From NCBI RefSeq assembly GCF_022398315.1, contig NZ_JAKEVF010000001.1, forward strand, positions 786,644 to 850,643: 64,000 nt of DNA, read 5' to 3'. Under the pieces are notes generated by a model. It was not told the DNA's origin. It did no database searches and saw only the letters and a program-made list of their open reading frames with translations. Shown here piece after piece: positions 1 through 8,649 of this stretch. The position numbers were made by a program, and so were the translations under genes. Positions within the stretch are counted from its first letter, which is position 1; every line of letters starts with the position of its first letter. Origin of the DNA: Shewanella sp. Isolate11 (GTDB taxonomy: Bacteria > Pseudomonadota > Gammaproteobacteria > Enterobacterales > Shewanellaceae).

Positions 1-11
1 GAAACAGGCTT

Positions 12-1316
12 ATGGAAATGACATTAAACAATGAAAGTAAGCGCAGTAGCATTATTCCTATGGCGATTGTCGCAGGACTTTTCTTTATTCTTGGTTTTGC
101 GACATGGCTAAACGGCTCGCTAATGCCCTACCTTAAGCAGATCCTTCAGCTTACGCCGTTCCAAGCCTCGTTAATTCTATTCTCTTTTTATATTGCTGTG
201 ACGTTTACCGCGCTGCCTTCGGCATGGGTGATCCGTAAAGTGGGCTATAAAACCGGTATGGCGCTAGGCATGGGCACTATGATGCTGGCAGGGTTGCTGT
301 TTATCCCTGCGGCAGAGACGCAAATTTTTGCACTGTTCCTGTTTGCGCAGTTAGTGATGGGTGCGGGGCAAACATTATTGCAAACGGCGGTTAACCCTTA
401 TGTTGTGCGTATTGGCCCTGAAGAGTCTGCGGCGGCGCGTGTCAGTGTGATGGGAATTCTGAATAAAGGTGCGGGCGTGATCGCTCCACTGGTTTTTACC
501 GCGCTTATTTTAGATAGCTTTAGAGATCGTGTGGGGACTCAGTTAACTCAAATTCAGATCGATGAAATGGCTGACAGCCTAGTTGTCCCTTATTTAGGTA
601 TGGCAATCTTTATCGGTGTGCTTGCAGTATTAGTGAAGCTTTCTCCGTTACCTGAGCTTGAGAAGGAAGAAGATGAATCTCATGATGGTAAAGGCTTAAC
701 TCGTGAGGCGCTTTCTCATCCCAATCTTGCCTTAGGTGTGGTGGCGTTATTTTTCTATGTCGCAGTAGAGGTGATTGCTGGCGATACTATCGGTACCTTT
801 GCATTGTCTCTGGGCGTCGAAAATTACGGTGTGATGACATCATATACCATGATCTGCATGGTGCTGGGTTATACCTTAGGTATTTTGACTATTCCGCGTT
901 TTATCTCTCAGCCTAAGGCGTTGATGATTTCTGCCATCTTGGGCTTGATGCTGACTTTAGGGATCTTGTTTGGTGATAATGAGTCTTATGCGATTGCTAA
1001 TGTATTGCTAGTACCTTTTGGTGGCGCCATGTTACCTGATACCTTGCTGATGATCGCTTTCCTCGGTTTAGCCAATGCCATTGTTTGGCCTGCAGTATGG
1101 CCATTAGCATTATCGGGTATGGGTAAGCTGACCAGTACAGGCTCTGCACTATTAGTGATGGGGATTGCTGGTGGCGCGTTTGGGCCGCTATTTTGGGGCT
1201 TAACCAGTTCAGCAACGTCTTTGGGTCAGCAAGGGGGTTATATGGTAATGTTGCCTTGTTACCTATTTATCCTCTTCTACGCTGTTAAAGGCTATAAGAT
1301 GAAAAGTTGGAAATAA
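12..1316 (+). CDS. FucP-family (FHS) MFS sugar:H+ symporter
   Basis: This is a polytopic inner-membrane protein of the major facilitator superfamily, fucose/glucose-galactose symporter branch. It probably imports a hexose or amino sugar with protons. About twelve hydrophobic segments run through 434 residues, the usual family length. The N-terminal stretch FFILGFATWLNGSLMPYLK and the motif QTAVNPYVVRIGPEESAAAR are typical of the FHS family, where NPYV lines the sugar path. A charged central loop near residues 210-235 (ELEKEEDESHDGK) separates the two six-helix halves. The start is the first ATG in the window. A second ATG lies two codons later, and no strong ribosome site is visible in the 11 upstream bases. 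A terminator follows directly, so the gene ends its transcript. The substrate cannot be read from sequence. N-acetylglucosamine transport (NagP-like) is possible but unproven, because the upstream genes are outside the window. Confidence 0.85.
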   Translation: MEMTLNNESKRSSIIPMAIVAGLFFILGFATWLNGSLMPYLKQILQLTPFQASLILFSFYIAVTFTALPSAWVIRKVGYKTGMALGMGTMMLAGLLFIPAAETQIFALFLFAQLVMGAGQTLLQTAVNPYVVRIGPEESAAARVSVMGILNKGAGVIAPLVFTALILDSFRDRVGTQLTQIQIDEMADSLVVPYLGMAIFIGVLAVLVKLSPLPELEKEEDESHDGKGLTREALSHPNLALGVVALFFYVAVEVIAGDTIGTFALSLGVENYGVMTSYTMICMVLGYTLGILTIPRFISQPKALMISAILGLMLTLGILFGDNESYAIANVLLVPFGGAMLPDTLLMIAFLGLANAIVWPAVWPLALSGMGKLTSTGSALLVMGIAGGAFGPLFWGLTSSATSLGQQGGYMVMLPCYLFILFYAVKGYKMKSWK

Positions 1317-1340
1317 GCTTAGCTTTAAGCTGATATAAAA

Positions 1341-1375
1341 CCGATGAACACGTCCTAGTGTTCATCGGTTTTTTT
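1341..1375 (+). terminator. Rho-independent terminator after the sugar transporter
   Basis: A perfect 11-bp stem (CCGATGAACAC with GTGTTCATCGG) closes a 6-nt loop and is followed by seven T residues, 24 nt after the transporter stop codon. Upstream A residues give it some activity on the other strand too. Confidence 0.92.
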
Positions 1376-1458
1376 ACATCTGGCTTTAGCTATTTATCTT
1401 CACTAAGTTTCTGTGAGTCAGCGTTGTAAGAAGGGATTCAGCATGAATTTCAGGCATA

Positions 1459-1487
1459 AAAAAACCACTCAATGAGTGGTTTTTTTA
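1459..1487. terminator. Bidirectional terminator downstream of the tRNA pair
   Basis: A short GC-containing hairpin (ACCACT / AGTGGT, loop CAATG or similar) is flanked by an A run on the left and a T run on the right. Read on the minus strand it lies 7 nt beyond the 3' end of tRNA-Thr, so it most likely ends the tRNA transcript. Confidence 0.85.
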
Positions 1488-1493
1488 TTTGTA

Positions 1494-1569
<76 letters not shown>

Positions 1570-1574
1570 GAATG

Positions 1575-1650
1575 TGGTGCCCGAACCCGGAATCGAACCA
1601 GGGACACGAGGATTTTCAATCCTCTGCTCTACCGACTGAGCTATTCGGGC
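1575..1650 (-). tRNA. tRNA-Phe (anticodon GAA)
   Basis: This 76-nt minus-strand gene has a 7-bp acceptor stem GCCCGAA/TTCGGGC and an encoded CCA. The anticodon stem GAGGA/TCCTC closes the loop TTGAAAA, giving anticodon GAA for UUU/UUC. The T loop GTTCGAT is canonical. It is the first gene of a two-tRNA unit read from the promoter at about 1730-1758. Confidence 0.97.
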
Positions 1651-1729
1651 AGCTAAACTAAGCACTTAGCTTGATGTTTAGTGACTACAAACAGAAGGGT
1701 TAATAACCCGTCTCGTTTGGAGTGCGCGT

Positions 1730-1758
1730 ATAATATAGTGCTGAAATTTATCCTGCAA
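1730..1758 (-). promoter_or_regulatory. Sigma-70 promoter of the tRNA-Phe/Thr operon
   Basis: On the minus strand, TTGCAG (-35, 1753-1758) is separated by 17 bp from TATTAT (-10, 1730-1735). The following discriminator ATACGCGCACTCC is GC-rich, as in stable-RNA promoters under stringent control. Transcription would start near 1723, giving a leader of about 70 nt before tRNA-Phe. Confidence 0.75.
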
Positions 1759-2101
1759 GTGCTTTTTTAGATAAATCTAACCGCATGGTTAGTTAATGTG
1801 CAAAACCTTGGGTTTTTTATGAGATCACGGTGACTTTTTGTTGAAAAAATGGCTTTAAGGGCAAATTTTTTGCTTGATAGCGATAAATCACAGTTAGCTC
1901 TATGAAGTCCTTTTTGTTTTATGGGGTTCGATGTTTCTAATATTTAGATGTTTATAAGCGAAATTACGCGATTTTTACCCGAATAAATCGAAGTTAATAT
2001 CGTTAGTGTGATTGTTTTATTGTCTACACTCACTTTATACATATGAAGCCGTGATTAATTTAACTAGGTCGTTTCCACATTAAAAGGTAAAGGAGATATC
2101 A
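1759..2101. other. Intergenic region upstream of yceI-like gene
   Basis: About 340 bases lie between the tRNA promoter and the YceI gene. A small palindrome (CTAACCGCATGGTTAG) sits near 1778-1793. A clear ribosome site AAGGAGAT lies at about 2090-2097. I see no open reading frame or convincing RNA gene. Confidence 0.5.
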
Positions 2102-2677
2102 ATGAAAAAGGTTTTTCTAAGTAGCTTATTGGCGTTCGGGCTGATGATGGCCGCTTCGGTCTCAGCAGCTGACTATGTTATCGATAAACAAGGCGCGCAT
2201 GCATCGATTCAATTTAAGGTCAGTCACCTAGGTTATAGTTTCGTTGCCGGACGTTTTAATGATTTCTCTGGGAACTTTAGTTTCGATAAAGACCAGCTTG
2301 GTGCGGCTAAAATTGAAGTAACTATTAATACCGTAAGCGTTGACTCAAATCATGAAGCACGCGATGAACATCTGCGTAGTGGCGACTTCCTTAATGTTGA
2401 AAAATTTCCTCAAGCTAGCTTTAAATCGACTTCGGTCGAAGATAAAGGCGAGGGTAAGCTATTACTTAATGGTTTATTCACATTAAATGGTGTGACTAAA
2501 CCTATCAGTATCGATGCTCAATATATTGGAGAGGGTAAAGATCCTTGGGGTGGCTATCGCGCCGGTTTTGTCGGCAGCTCTGAGTTTGCTTTAAAAGATT
2601 TCGGCATCGATTATGATTTAGGCCCTTCAGCGACCAAAGTGGCGTTAGATTTTATCGTCGAAGGTGTTAAACAGTAA
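2102..2677 (+). CDS. YceI-family periplasmic protein
   Basis: This is a secreted lipocalin-like beta-barrel protein of the YceI family, whose members bind isoprenoid or other polar lipids in the periplasm. The first 22 residues are a clear Sec signal peptide (MKKVFLSSLLAFGLMMAASV, then SAA), so the mature protein starts near ADYVIDKQGAH. The family pattern is visible: HASIQFKVSHLGYSFVAGRF near the mature N-terminus, HEARDEHLRSGDFLNVEKFP in the middle, and FTLNGVTKPI near residue 130. The 191-residue length is normal. AAGGAGAT provides the ribosome site. The gene is monocistronic, with its own terminator. Its ligand in this organism is unknown. Conservation of a polyprenyl-binding pocket is inference from the family. 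Confidence 0.9.
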   Translation: MKKVFLSSLLAFGLMMAASVSAADYVIDKQGAHASIQFKVSHLGYSFVAGRFNDFSGNFSFDKDQLGAAKIEVTINTVSVDSNHEARDEHLRSGDFLNVEKFPQASFKSTSVEDKGEGKLLLNGLFTLNGVTKPISIDAQYIGEGKDPWGGYRAGFVGSSEFALKDFGIDYDLGPSATKVALDFIVEGVKQ

Positions 2678-2750
2678 CAGCTTTATCTCGGCTCTTGTTA
2701 TCAATGACAGCGTTTGAGCTGGTTATATAATAGTCGTAGCAATATTGAAA

Positions 2751-2778
2751 CGGCCTTCTCTATGAGAAGGCCGTTTTT
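2751..2778 (+). terminator. Terminator after yceI-like gene
   Basis: A 10-bp GC-rich stem (CGGCCTTCTC / GAGAAGGCCG) with loop TAT is followed by a run of T residues, about 75 nt after the stop codon. Confidence 0.93.
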
Positions 2779-2855
2779 CTTAGGAGGATAGTTGAAGGGG
2801 GAAAGTACACTTTTTGCTGAGTTGGTAATTGTTTAGCATAAGGATGGCTAAAATT

Positions 2856-2888
2856 AAAAAGGGTCTAGTATTTCACTAGACCCTTTTT
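2856..2888. terminator. Bidirectional terminator between yceI-like gene and yggX
   Basis: A perfect 9-bp stem (GGGTCTAGT / ACTAGACCC) with loop ATTTC is flanked by AAAAA on the left and TTTTT on the right. It most likely ends the minus-strand mutY-yggX transcript and backs up the yceI terminator. Confidence 0.9.
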
Positions 2889-2943
2889 AAAAGTATTTTT
2901 GCCAAACTTATAAGCGCTCGAGTCGCTTTATGTAGACTTGAGG

Positions 2944-3222
2944 TTACTCATCATCTTTTTGAGGCACATAACCTTCAATTTCGACCTCTTTTCCTTCAAA
3001 CAGGAAGTTGATCATCTGTTCTTCTAAAAACTTACGATCGTCGACATTCATCATGTTGAGCTTTTTCTCATTGATGAGCATGGTTTGTTTGGCTTGCCAA
3101 AGTGTCCAGGCTTCTTGGCTAATATTGTCAAAAATGCGCTTGCCTAACTCACCTGGGTAAAGTTGAAAGGCTAGACCATCTGCCTCTTTGTTAAGATGCT
3201 GGCAGTTTACTTTGCGACCCAT
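2944..3222 (-). CDS. yggX: Probable Fe(2+)-trafficking protein YggX
   Basis: This small cytoplasmic protein of the YggX family protects iron-sulfur clusters from oxidation and takes part in iron trafficking. The sequence matches the family along its length: [35 protein letters not shown] and [14 protein letters not shown]. It is about 92 residues long, with a single conserved Cys near the N-terminus (Cys7 counted from MGRK). I place the start at the ATG at 3222 rather than the in-frame GTG six bases upstream, because AAGGAG lies 5 nt before that ATG. The gene begins 2 nt after the mutY stop codon, so it is translated from the mutY message. MutY carries a 4Fe-4S cluster, so the pairing makes functional sense, and it is conserved in gammaproteobacteria. 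Confidence 0.95.
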   Translation of the reverse strand: MGRKVNCQHLNKEADGLAFQLYPGELGKRIFDNISQEAWTLWQAKQTMLINEKKLNMMNVDDRKFLEEQMINFLFEGKEVEIEGYVPQKDDE

Positions 3223-3224
3223 GA

Positions 3225-4301
3225 TCACTCCTTATTTAATACAGAACCTAAGCTGATTAATATACGCTCAGTGGCGGCGGCTAAACCAACTTTGGGGGGA
3301 TTGGCTAAGTTATACCAGAGTGATGCGTCATCTTCCATGATTAGCTGCGCGTTACTCGGGTTTAAAGTTGTGGTAAATGCGGTGATATCCAGATGAAAAT
3401 GACTGAATGTGTGCCTGAAGCCAGTCAGCGGTTCTTCACTGGTTAAGGTTAGCTTATGTAGTGATAGATACTGCTCAAGCTCGCCTCTAGTGCTAAATTG
3501 AGGAAAACACCATAGCCCACCCCAAATGCCCGCTGGTGGTCGCTTAGCCATTAAGACTTTGTCATCGTCCTTAATCACCAACATGAAAGCTTGTTTCTCG
3601 GGAATGGTTTTCTTGGGCTTCTTGCCGGGAAATTCGCTTTGTCGTCCCATTAGCTGGGCTTTACAGTCGATGGCAGCAGGGCAAATTTCACACTTGGGTT
3701 TAGCGCGGGTACAGATGCTTGAACCAATGTCCATCATCGCCTGATTGTAGTGTGCTATTTGCTGCTCTGGTGAGAGGTTCTCGGCCAAATGCCACAACTG
3801 GGTTTCGACTTGTTTTTTTCCTGGCCAGCCTTCGATAGCGCCATGACGTGCCAATACACGTTTTACATTGCCATCGAGGATAGCATGATGTTGGCCTAAT
3901 GACAGTGACAAAACCGCGCCAGCGGTTGAGCGGCCGATCCCCGGTAAAGCCAGCACTTGTTCAAACTGAGTTGGAAACACGCCATGATATTCATTGGCGA
4001 TTATCTGCGCACTCTTATGCAGGTTTCGTGCTCTGGCGTAGTAACCCAGACCTGTCCAATGATGTAGCACTTCATCTTGGCTAGCGGCAGCTAACTCGTT
4101 GATGCTGGGAAATCGCTGCATAAAAGCTTCGAAATAGGGAATAACGGTGGCGACTTGGGTTTGCTGCAACATGATCTCGGACACCCAAACTTTATAAGGT
4201 GTTTTGTCTTGCTGCCAAGGAAGGTGTTTGCGGCCATGCTCGCCATACCAAGTTACTATACGCTGGTGAAATTGGCGTGGGTGATTTTGCTCTGTTTTCA
4301 T
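3225..4301 (-). CDS. mutY: A/G-specific adenine DNA glycosylase MutY
   Basis: MutY removes adenine mispaired with 8-oxoguanine, working with MutT and MutM against oxidative mutagenesis. The HhH-GPD fold is complete. [13 protein letters not shown] contains the catalytic Glu (residue 42 from the chosen start). The helix-hairpin-helix [15 protein letters not shown] and the catalytic Asp in [13 protein letters not shown] follow. The 4Fe-4S loop has Cys spaced 6-2-5 ([17 protein letters not shown]). The C-terminal third is the NUDIX-like 8-oxoG recognition domain. An upstream in-frame start at 4337 would add 12 residues ([12 protein letters not shown]), which the family lacks, so I take the ATG at 4301. 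The protein is then 358 residues. It is followed at once by yggX. Confidence 0.97.
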   Translation of the reverse strand: MKTEQNHPRQFHQRIVTWYGEHGRKHLPWQQDKTPYKVWVSEIMLQQTQVATVIPYFEAFMQRFPSINELAAASQDEVLHHWTGLGYYARARNLHKSAQIIANEYHGVFPTQFEQVLALPGIGRSTAGAVLSLSLGQHHAILDGNVKRVLARHGAIEGWPGKKQVETQLWHLAENLSPEQQIAHYNQAMMDIGSSICTRAKPKCEICPAAIDCKAQLMGRQSEFPGKKPKKTIPEKQAFMLVIKDDDKVLMAKRPPAGIWGGLWCFPQFSTRGELEQYLSLHKLTLTSEEPLTGFRHTFSHFHLDITAFTTTLNPSNAQLIMEDDASLWYNLANPPKVGLAAATERILISLGSVLNKE

Positions 4302-4572
4302 GGCGCTCAGTGTATAGAGCAGCCGCACAATTCTCAACTTAATTACAGGCTAAGTTTGGCCTTTCCTCGCACCTGACGGGATTATTGGTATACTTTGGCA
4401 ACAATAGGGCTTGCACTACACCACTAACTTTGGATAATGCCCTTCTTTTTAAAAATTTATATTCATATTGCGATTAAACTTACGGTGAAATTCACCGCAG
4501 TTTTCTGCTTTATCCTAAGTAGATTTTGGCAGCAATATGGCCAACAAATGGCAGATATTAAGGCGATATACC

Positions 4573-5289
4573 ATGAGCGACGTTACCACCGCTGAATTTA
4601 ATGAAGAGGGTAAATACCTTCGTAAAGTTAGAAGCTTCGTGCTTCGAGAAGGACGTTTAACCAAAGGACAGGCGGTTGCAATGGAGCAACAATGGCCGCT
4701 AATGGGGTTGGATTACTCTCCTGAGCCGTTAGATCTTGCCAAGGTGTTTGGTCGTGAAGCCGATACCGTGTTGGAAATTGGTTTTGGTATGGGCGCTTCT
4801 TTGGTCGAAATGGCTAAAGCTGCACCCGAGCTTAACTTTATCGGCATTGAAGTGCATAAACCGGGTGTCGGAGCCTGCTTAGCCGATGCTGCTGAAGCGG
4901 GAGTTACCAATTTACGGGTTTTTCATCATGATGCCATTGAGGTGTTAGAGAACAGTATTTTGCCGGGTTCACTTGCGCGAGTGCAATTGTTCTTCCCTGA
5001 CCCTTGGCATAAGAAGCGTCACCATAAGCGCCGTATTGTGCAGCCTGAGTTTGCACAAACAATCCGTAATTGCCTTAAGATTGGTGGTGTGTTCCATTTG
5101 GCGACAGACTGGGAAAACTACAGCGAACATATGCTTGAAGTGATGAGCGCTGCGTCGGGTTATAAGAACCAGTCAAGCAACAATGATTTTGTACCTAGAC
5201 CGGATCATCGTCCATTAACGAAATTTGAAGCTCGCGGTCACAGACTCGGTCATGGTGTGTGGGATTTAATGTTCGAGCGCTGCGAATAA
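4573..5289 (+). CDS. trmB: tRNA (guanine-N7)-methyltransferase TrmB
   Basis: TrmB uses S-adenosylmethionine to form m7G46 in the variable loop of tRNAs. The SAM-binding motif I is [15 protein letters not shown], motif II includes [11 protein letters not shown], and the family signature [15 protein letters not shown] carries the catalytic Asp and the basic tRNA-binding residues. C-terminal [20 protein letters not shown] completes the active site. An upstream ATG at 4537 would add [12 protein letters not shown], which I judge non-native, because the family normally begins near [15 protein letters not shown]. The ATG at 4573 gives 238 residues. It lies upstream of yggL in the same direction with a 44-nt gap, and the two are probably cotranscribed. 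Confidence 0.96.
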   Translation: MSDVTTAEFNEEGKYLRKVRSFVLREGRLTKGQAVAMEQQWPLMGLDYSPEPLDLAKVFGREADTVLEIGFGMGASLVEMAKAAPELNFIGIEVHKPGVGACLADAAEAGVTNLRVFHHDAIEVLENSILPGSLARVQLFFPDPWHKKRHHKRRIVQPEFAQTIRNCLKIGGVFHLATDWENYSEHMLEVMSAASGYKNQSSNNDFVPRPDHRPLTKFEARGHRLGHGVWDLMFERCE

Positions 5290-5333
5290 CTTCGCGACAA
5301 TTTATCAATTTTATAAACTGAAGGGGTTAGAAC

Positions 5334-5657
5334 ATGGCAACACGTAGCCGTCGTTTGCGTAAAAAATTACGTATTGATGAGTTTCAAGAGTTTGGGTTTG
5401 ATGTTAATTGGACCTTCGATGATTCGGTATCTGAAGAGCAGATCGATACTATCGTTGATCAATTTATCGATGAAGTGATCGAGGCGCGTAAGCTGGGATT
5501 CCATGGTGGCGGACATAAAGAGTGGGAAGGCATAGTTGCGACCCAAAGCATAGGTAAGTGCACCGAGGAAGACCGTGAAGCCGTAAGCGCTTTCTGGAAA
5601 CAGCAGCCAACATCAAGTGTTGAAGTGAGCGAGCTTTACGACATTTGGTGGAATTAA
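5334..5657 (+). CDS. yggL: YggL-family (DUF469) ribosome-associated protein
   Basis: This is a 107-residue basic/acidic protein of the DUF469 family. E. coli YggL binds the 50S subunit. The N-terminus ATRSRRLRKKLRIDEFQEFG is strongly basic and family-typical. The remainder (FDVNWTFDDSVSEEQID, GGGHKEWEGIVATQ) matches the conserved core. GAAGGGGTT serves as ribosome site just before the ATG. The trmB-yggL order is conserved in gammaproteobacteria. A terminator closes the unit. The exact function remains unresolved in the family. A late ribosome-assembly role is inference. Confidence 0.9.
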   Translation: MATRSRRLRKKLRIDEFQEFGFDVNWTFDDSVSEEQIDTIVDQFIDEVIEARKLGFHGGGHKEWEGIVATQSIGKCTEEDREAVSAFWKQQPTSSVEVSELYDIWWN

Positions 5658-5702
5658 TCTGCGGTATGGGTTAAGCGCTAATTTGCCGCTGAGACGATAA
5701 GA

Positions 5703-5750
5703 GCAGGTGTTCACGGACTGATTCCTTCAAGCCGTCACCTGCTTATTTTT
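5703..5750 (+). terminator. Terminator after trmB-yggL
   Basis: A bipartite stem (GCAGGTG with CACCTGC outside, ACGG with CCGT inside) ends in TTATTTTT, about 45 nt after the yggL stop. Confidence 0.8.
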
Positions 5751-5861
5751 CCCTGATTTTACCTCGATTCGCCTTTTTAGCTGGTGACAATTACCCTTAA
5801 TCACTTTCCGCTAATTGCCGTTACTCTTTATTCTCTTATTACCGTTTCCGAACTCAAATGT

Positions 5862-6043
5862 TTTATACCAATCAAAGTAAATTGGTGATCAGCTCGTTTG
5901 TAACAGAAAAGGGCGCAGGAAAAGTTGTCGATAACAAGGCGTACATTGCAGTCACTAGTGATTCTAATAACAAAATTTATAACACGGTTATCGGCGATTT
6001 TAACGAGCAAGAATGACCAGATAATTACTGCGATTGGTTTTAT
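5862..6043. mobile_element. MITE-like element (about 180 bp) with imperfect terminal inverted repeats
   Basis: The two ends form imperfect 30-bp inverted repeats: the left end (5862-5891) starts TTTATACCAATCAAAGTAA, and the complement of the right end (6014-6043) starts ATAAAACCAATCGCAGTAA. They share an exact ACCAATC core and about 60-70 percent identity overall. The interior has no transposase. It lies in the gap between the trmB-yggL terminator and the YggN-like gene. The ends resemble those of the element at 36177-36438 (shared ATACCAAT). I infer a non-autonomous repeat of the kind scattered through Shewanella genomes. Target-site duplication is unclear. Short open frames inside it on both strands are not treated as genes. 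Confidence 0.6.
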
Positions 6044-6239
6044 TAGTCATTTCAGCTAATAACTCGTCTAAATGGCTAATTTAGTTTTTGAAATTAATAT
6101 CGAATGTTCTTTATTTTATTGATTTATAATGTCATTTTATTTTTGGCACGATAACTGTATTGAAAGCTCTATATTAATTGTGATGCGCTGCTAGAAGCGT
6201 AATCACCAAGAGTAAAAATACAAGTTAAGGATGAATGAG

Positions 6240-7097
6240 ATGAAAAAGCTGACGACTTCACTGGGTTTAAATGGAACGCGCTTAAACGTATTAGGGTTAA
6301 CGGCATTAGGCTTAACCACCTTATTATCAAGCAATGTTTGGGCTGGTGATAAAGGCAATCAAATTTCTTTTGGTGATGATAATCAATGTCAGGTTAGCCT
6401 TAATTATGATGTTGCGGTCGAGCCTCGTAAGTTGGTGATCAGTGAAGCGCAAAAAGAGGTTTACCGTATTGAGCAGGGCAAACTCTATGTTGAAGGCAAT
6501 GAAGTAGAGCTTGATAGCGAACAACAGCAGTTGGTTAATCAATATGCCGCAGATGTGTCTAAGCAACTGCCTGAAGTTATCGATTTAGTGCATGACGCTG
6601 TTGATATTGCTTCAACTGCCGTAAGTATGGCATTAACGCCATTATTGGGCGATGCTGCTGGTGCTAAAATCGATGCCATGATGGCAAGTCTGAGTGAGCG
6701 TATCGATACCGTAGCCTATCAGCATGGTGACCGCTTCTATCTTGGTGCGACAGAGTCTTCTCTTGAAGAAACCTTTGGTAAAGAATTTGAGCAGGAGATG
6801 GAGCAGTTGGTTCAAAGCTCTATTGGTAGCATGATGATGAGCCTAGGTAGCGAAATGATGAGTGGCGATGGCGACTCGTTTGAAGAAAAGATGCAGTCTT
6901 TCTCGGCTAAGATGGAGAAAGTCGGCGAAGATATAGAAACCCAAATCGAGCAGCAAGCCGATGAGCTTGATGAGCGAGCCAATTTACTTTGCGATAACTT
7001 CCAACAATTGGCGGCATTGGAACAACAGCTTCATCAACAAGTGCCACAACTTAACAAATATCCATTGATGAACCTGCAGCAACAACAGCTGAAATAG
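6240..7097 (+). CDS. YggN-like DUF2884 secreted protein
   Basis: This is a predicted exported protein of the DUF2884 (YggN) family, function unknown. The N-terminus MKKLTTSLGLNGTRLNVLG plus a hydrophobic run ending in SNVWA forms a long signal peptide, so the mature protein starts near GDKGNQISF. A cysteine pair is possible (Cys in DNQCQVSL and LLCDNFQQL). The middle contains a Met-rich, Ser-rich segment (SSIGSMMMSLGSEMMSG), then an acidic amphipathic, probably coiled-coil C-terminus rich in Glu and Gln. Another ATG at 6231 has AAGG abutting it, which is too close. The ATG at 6240 has the same AAGG at 9 nt, so I prefer it (285 residues). The gene has its own terminator. Confidence 0.8.
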   Translation: MKKLTTSLGLNGTRLNVLGLTALGLTTLLSSNVWAGDKGNQISFGDDNQCQVSLNYDVAVEPRKLVISEAQKEVYRIEQGKLYVEGNEVELDSEQQQLVNQYAADVSKQLPEVIDLVHDAVDIASTAVSMALTPLLGDAAGAKIDAMMASLSERIDTVAYQHGDRFYLGATESSLEETFGKEFEQEMEQLVQSSIGSMMMSLGSEMMSGDGDSFEEKMQSFSAKMEKVGEDIETQIEQQADELDERANLLCDNFQQLAALEQQLHQQVPQLNKYPLMNLQQQQLK

Positions 7098-7150
7098 GTT
7101 TATTAAGTAACGAGTTTCCCCTCTGTTTGGACTTGGACAACCAGCAGTTT

Positions 7151-7182
7151 CCCTACACTTTCCTTGGGTGTAGGGCTTTTTT
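7151..7182 (+). terminator. Terminator after the YggN-like gene
   Basis: An 8-bp stem (CCCTACAC / GTGTAGGG) with a 9-nt loop is followed by CTTTTTT, 54 nt after the stop codon. Confidence 0.9.
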
Positions 7183-7448
7183 GTTTGTATTGTTTTTGAT
7201 AGCTTTTCTTCGAAATCTGATTGTGTGTATAGTAACTAGTACATAGGTATTAGAATCAGAGTGCAAATCTTTGGTATACTTGTGAAAAATAAAAACAATG
7301 CTGACGAAATTTCCCTAAGAAATGGATAACAGCCTGACTCTACTCTTGAACTATAGTTAATTGTCATTGAAATGCTCTGACATCATGAGCTATCTCTCTG
7401 ATTTATTATTAGTATTACTAGGGTTGATAACACCTTAAGGCTTTTTAA
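7183..7448 (+). promoter_or_regulatory. Upstream region of the LysR gene with an extended -10 element
   Basis: The gap holds one plausible promoter, an extended -10 TGGTATACT (TATACT at 7275-7280) with only a poor -35. Initiation there would leave a 160-nt leader. LysR proteins often control themselves, but I do not see a clear T-N11-A operator. Confidence 0.35.
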
Positions 7449-8390
7449 ATGTTAGAACTTTTAGAACCTATTGCAATTTTTACTCATGTTGCTCGTGCTG
7501 GCAGTTTTAGTTCTGCTGCGCGTAAATTGGGGATTTCTAAATCTAAGGTGAGTACGCAGGTTGCAGATCTCGAGCATAAGCTTGGAGTGCAATTAATTCA
7601 GCGTACTACTCGTAGCTTGAGTTTAACCGAAGCGGGTCAGTTACTTTACGCCCAAGGTGAGGAGTTATTGAGGGACGCCGAGCAAGCGGTAGCGAGTGTG
7701 CATAACCTTAACGATGCGACTCGTGGTGTACTTAAAGTGGGGATTTCTCAATCTTTCGGTACCATGCATATTATTCCTGCTTTGCCAGATTTTATGGCTA
7801 AACACCCCGAGCTGGAACTTCAAGTGAGCCTGTTAGATCACAAGGTTGACGTTGTCAGCGAAGGGTTAGATTTGTTACTGACTATGTCGGAGCAACTGCC
7901 TCTAGGCATGGTTGCAAGACCGCTAATGAAGTGTCAGTTTTTGTTGGTCGCTTCGCCTGAATATGTCGCTAAGCACAATCAGCTCGATCGCCCTGAGCAG
8001 TTGGTTGACCATAATTGTTTGGTCTATCAAGGTGAATGGCATGAGCACAGCGTCTGGCAGTTTAAAAAAGGCGATGATTACTGTGAAATAGGGGTTTCAG
8101 GTAATTTTAGAGTGGATAATGCGCCAGCGTTAAAGTCAGCAGCGATTAGTGGTCTTGGCATTGCCTATCTCGCCAGTTATCTACTAGAAGATGAAATTGA
8201 GGCCGGTACCTTAGTGCCATTATTGGCTGATTGGCAATTGACTCACCATTTACCTCTACAAGCTGTCTACCCAAGACGTAAGCATTTAGCTCCTAAGGTG
8301 AGTGCATTTATTGATTTCATTAAGGAGCGAATTGGTACGCCACCTTATTGGGATGATAAATACAATGTGCTTTATGCTCAGCGTAAATAA
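7449..8390 (+). CDS. LysR-family transcriptional regulator
   Basis: This 313-residue protein has the standard LysR layout: a winged helix-turn-helix at residues 1-60 (FTHVARAGSFSSAARKLGISKSKVSTQVADLEHKLG, then RTTRSLSLTEAG), a linker helix, and a periplasmic-binding-protein-like effector domain from about residue 90. The HTH and the C-terminal half (VDNAPALKSAAISGLGIAYLASYLLEDEI, TLVPLL) place it in the CrgA/YhjC-like subgroup, which often controls oxidoreductase or efflux genes. No divergent target gene is adjacent, so its regulon is not evident. The start has AAGG 9 nt upstream. It is followed by its own terminator. Confidence 0.92.
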   Translation: MLELLEPIAIFTHVARAGSFSSAARKLGISKSKVSTQVADLEHKLGVQLIQRTTRSLSLTEAGQLLYAQGEELLRDAEQAVASVHNLNDATRGVLKVGISQSFGTMHIIPALPDFMAKHPELELQVSLLDHKVDVVSEGLDLLLTMSEQLPLGMVARPLMKCQFLLVASPEYVAKHNQLDRPEQLVDHNCLVYQGEWHEHSVWQFKKGDDYCEIGVSGNFRVDNAPALKSAAISGLGIAYLASYLLEDEIEAGTLVPLLADWQLTHHLPLQAVYPRRKHLAPKVSAFIDFIKERIGTPPYWDDKYNVLYAQRK

Positions 8391-8492
8391 ACAAAATGAA
8401 CAGTGAAATAGAGTTGGTTATCTTCGTGTAGATAAAACCTAAATCAAGTTTTATTTATCGCCAAATTGAAAACATTGTTCTATTTCTGAGAT

Positions 8493-8528
8493 AAAAAGCC
8501 AGTCAATGGATGGTTGGCTGGCTTTTTG
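8493..8528 (+). terminator. Terminator after the LysR gene
   Basis: AAAAAGCCAGTCAA pairs (with one G-U) with TTGGCTGGCTTTTT around a 7-nt loop, 100 nt beyond the stop codon, and ends in a T run. Confidence 0.88.
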
Positions 8529-8649
8529 TTTATTATCAGTAGGTTAATATGTATTTGTTGGGCGTGATTGCTAGCGATTTGTTAAGCCGGAACTAATATT
8601 GTATGACAAATAGGTTTGAACTTTGTTCTTAATTTAATACAATGGCAAC

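Noticed and set aside
5828..6010. 60-residue minus-strand frame and 52-codon plus-strand frame in the MITE-like element
   Set aside because: No ribosome site, and both fall inside a repeat with inverted ends, so they are chance frames.
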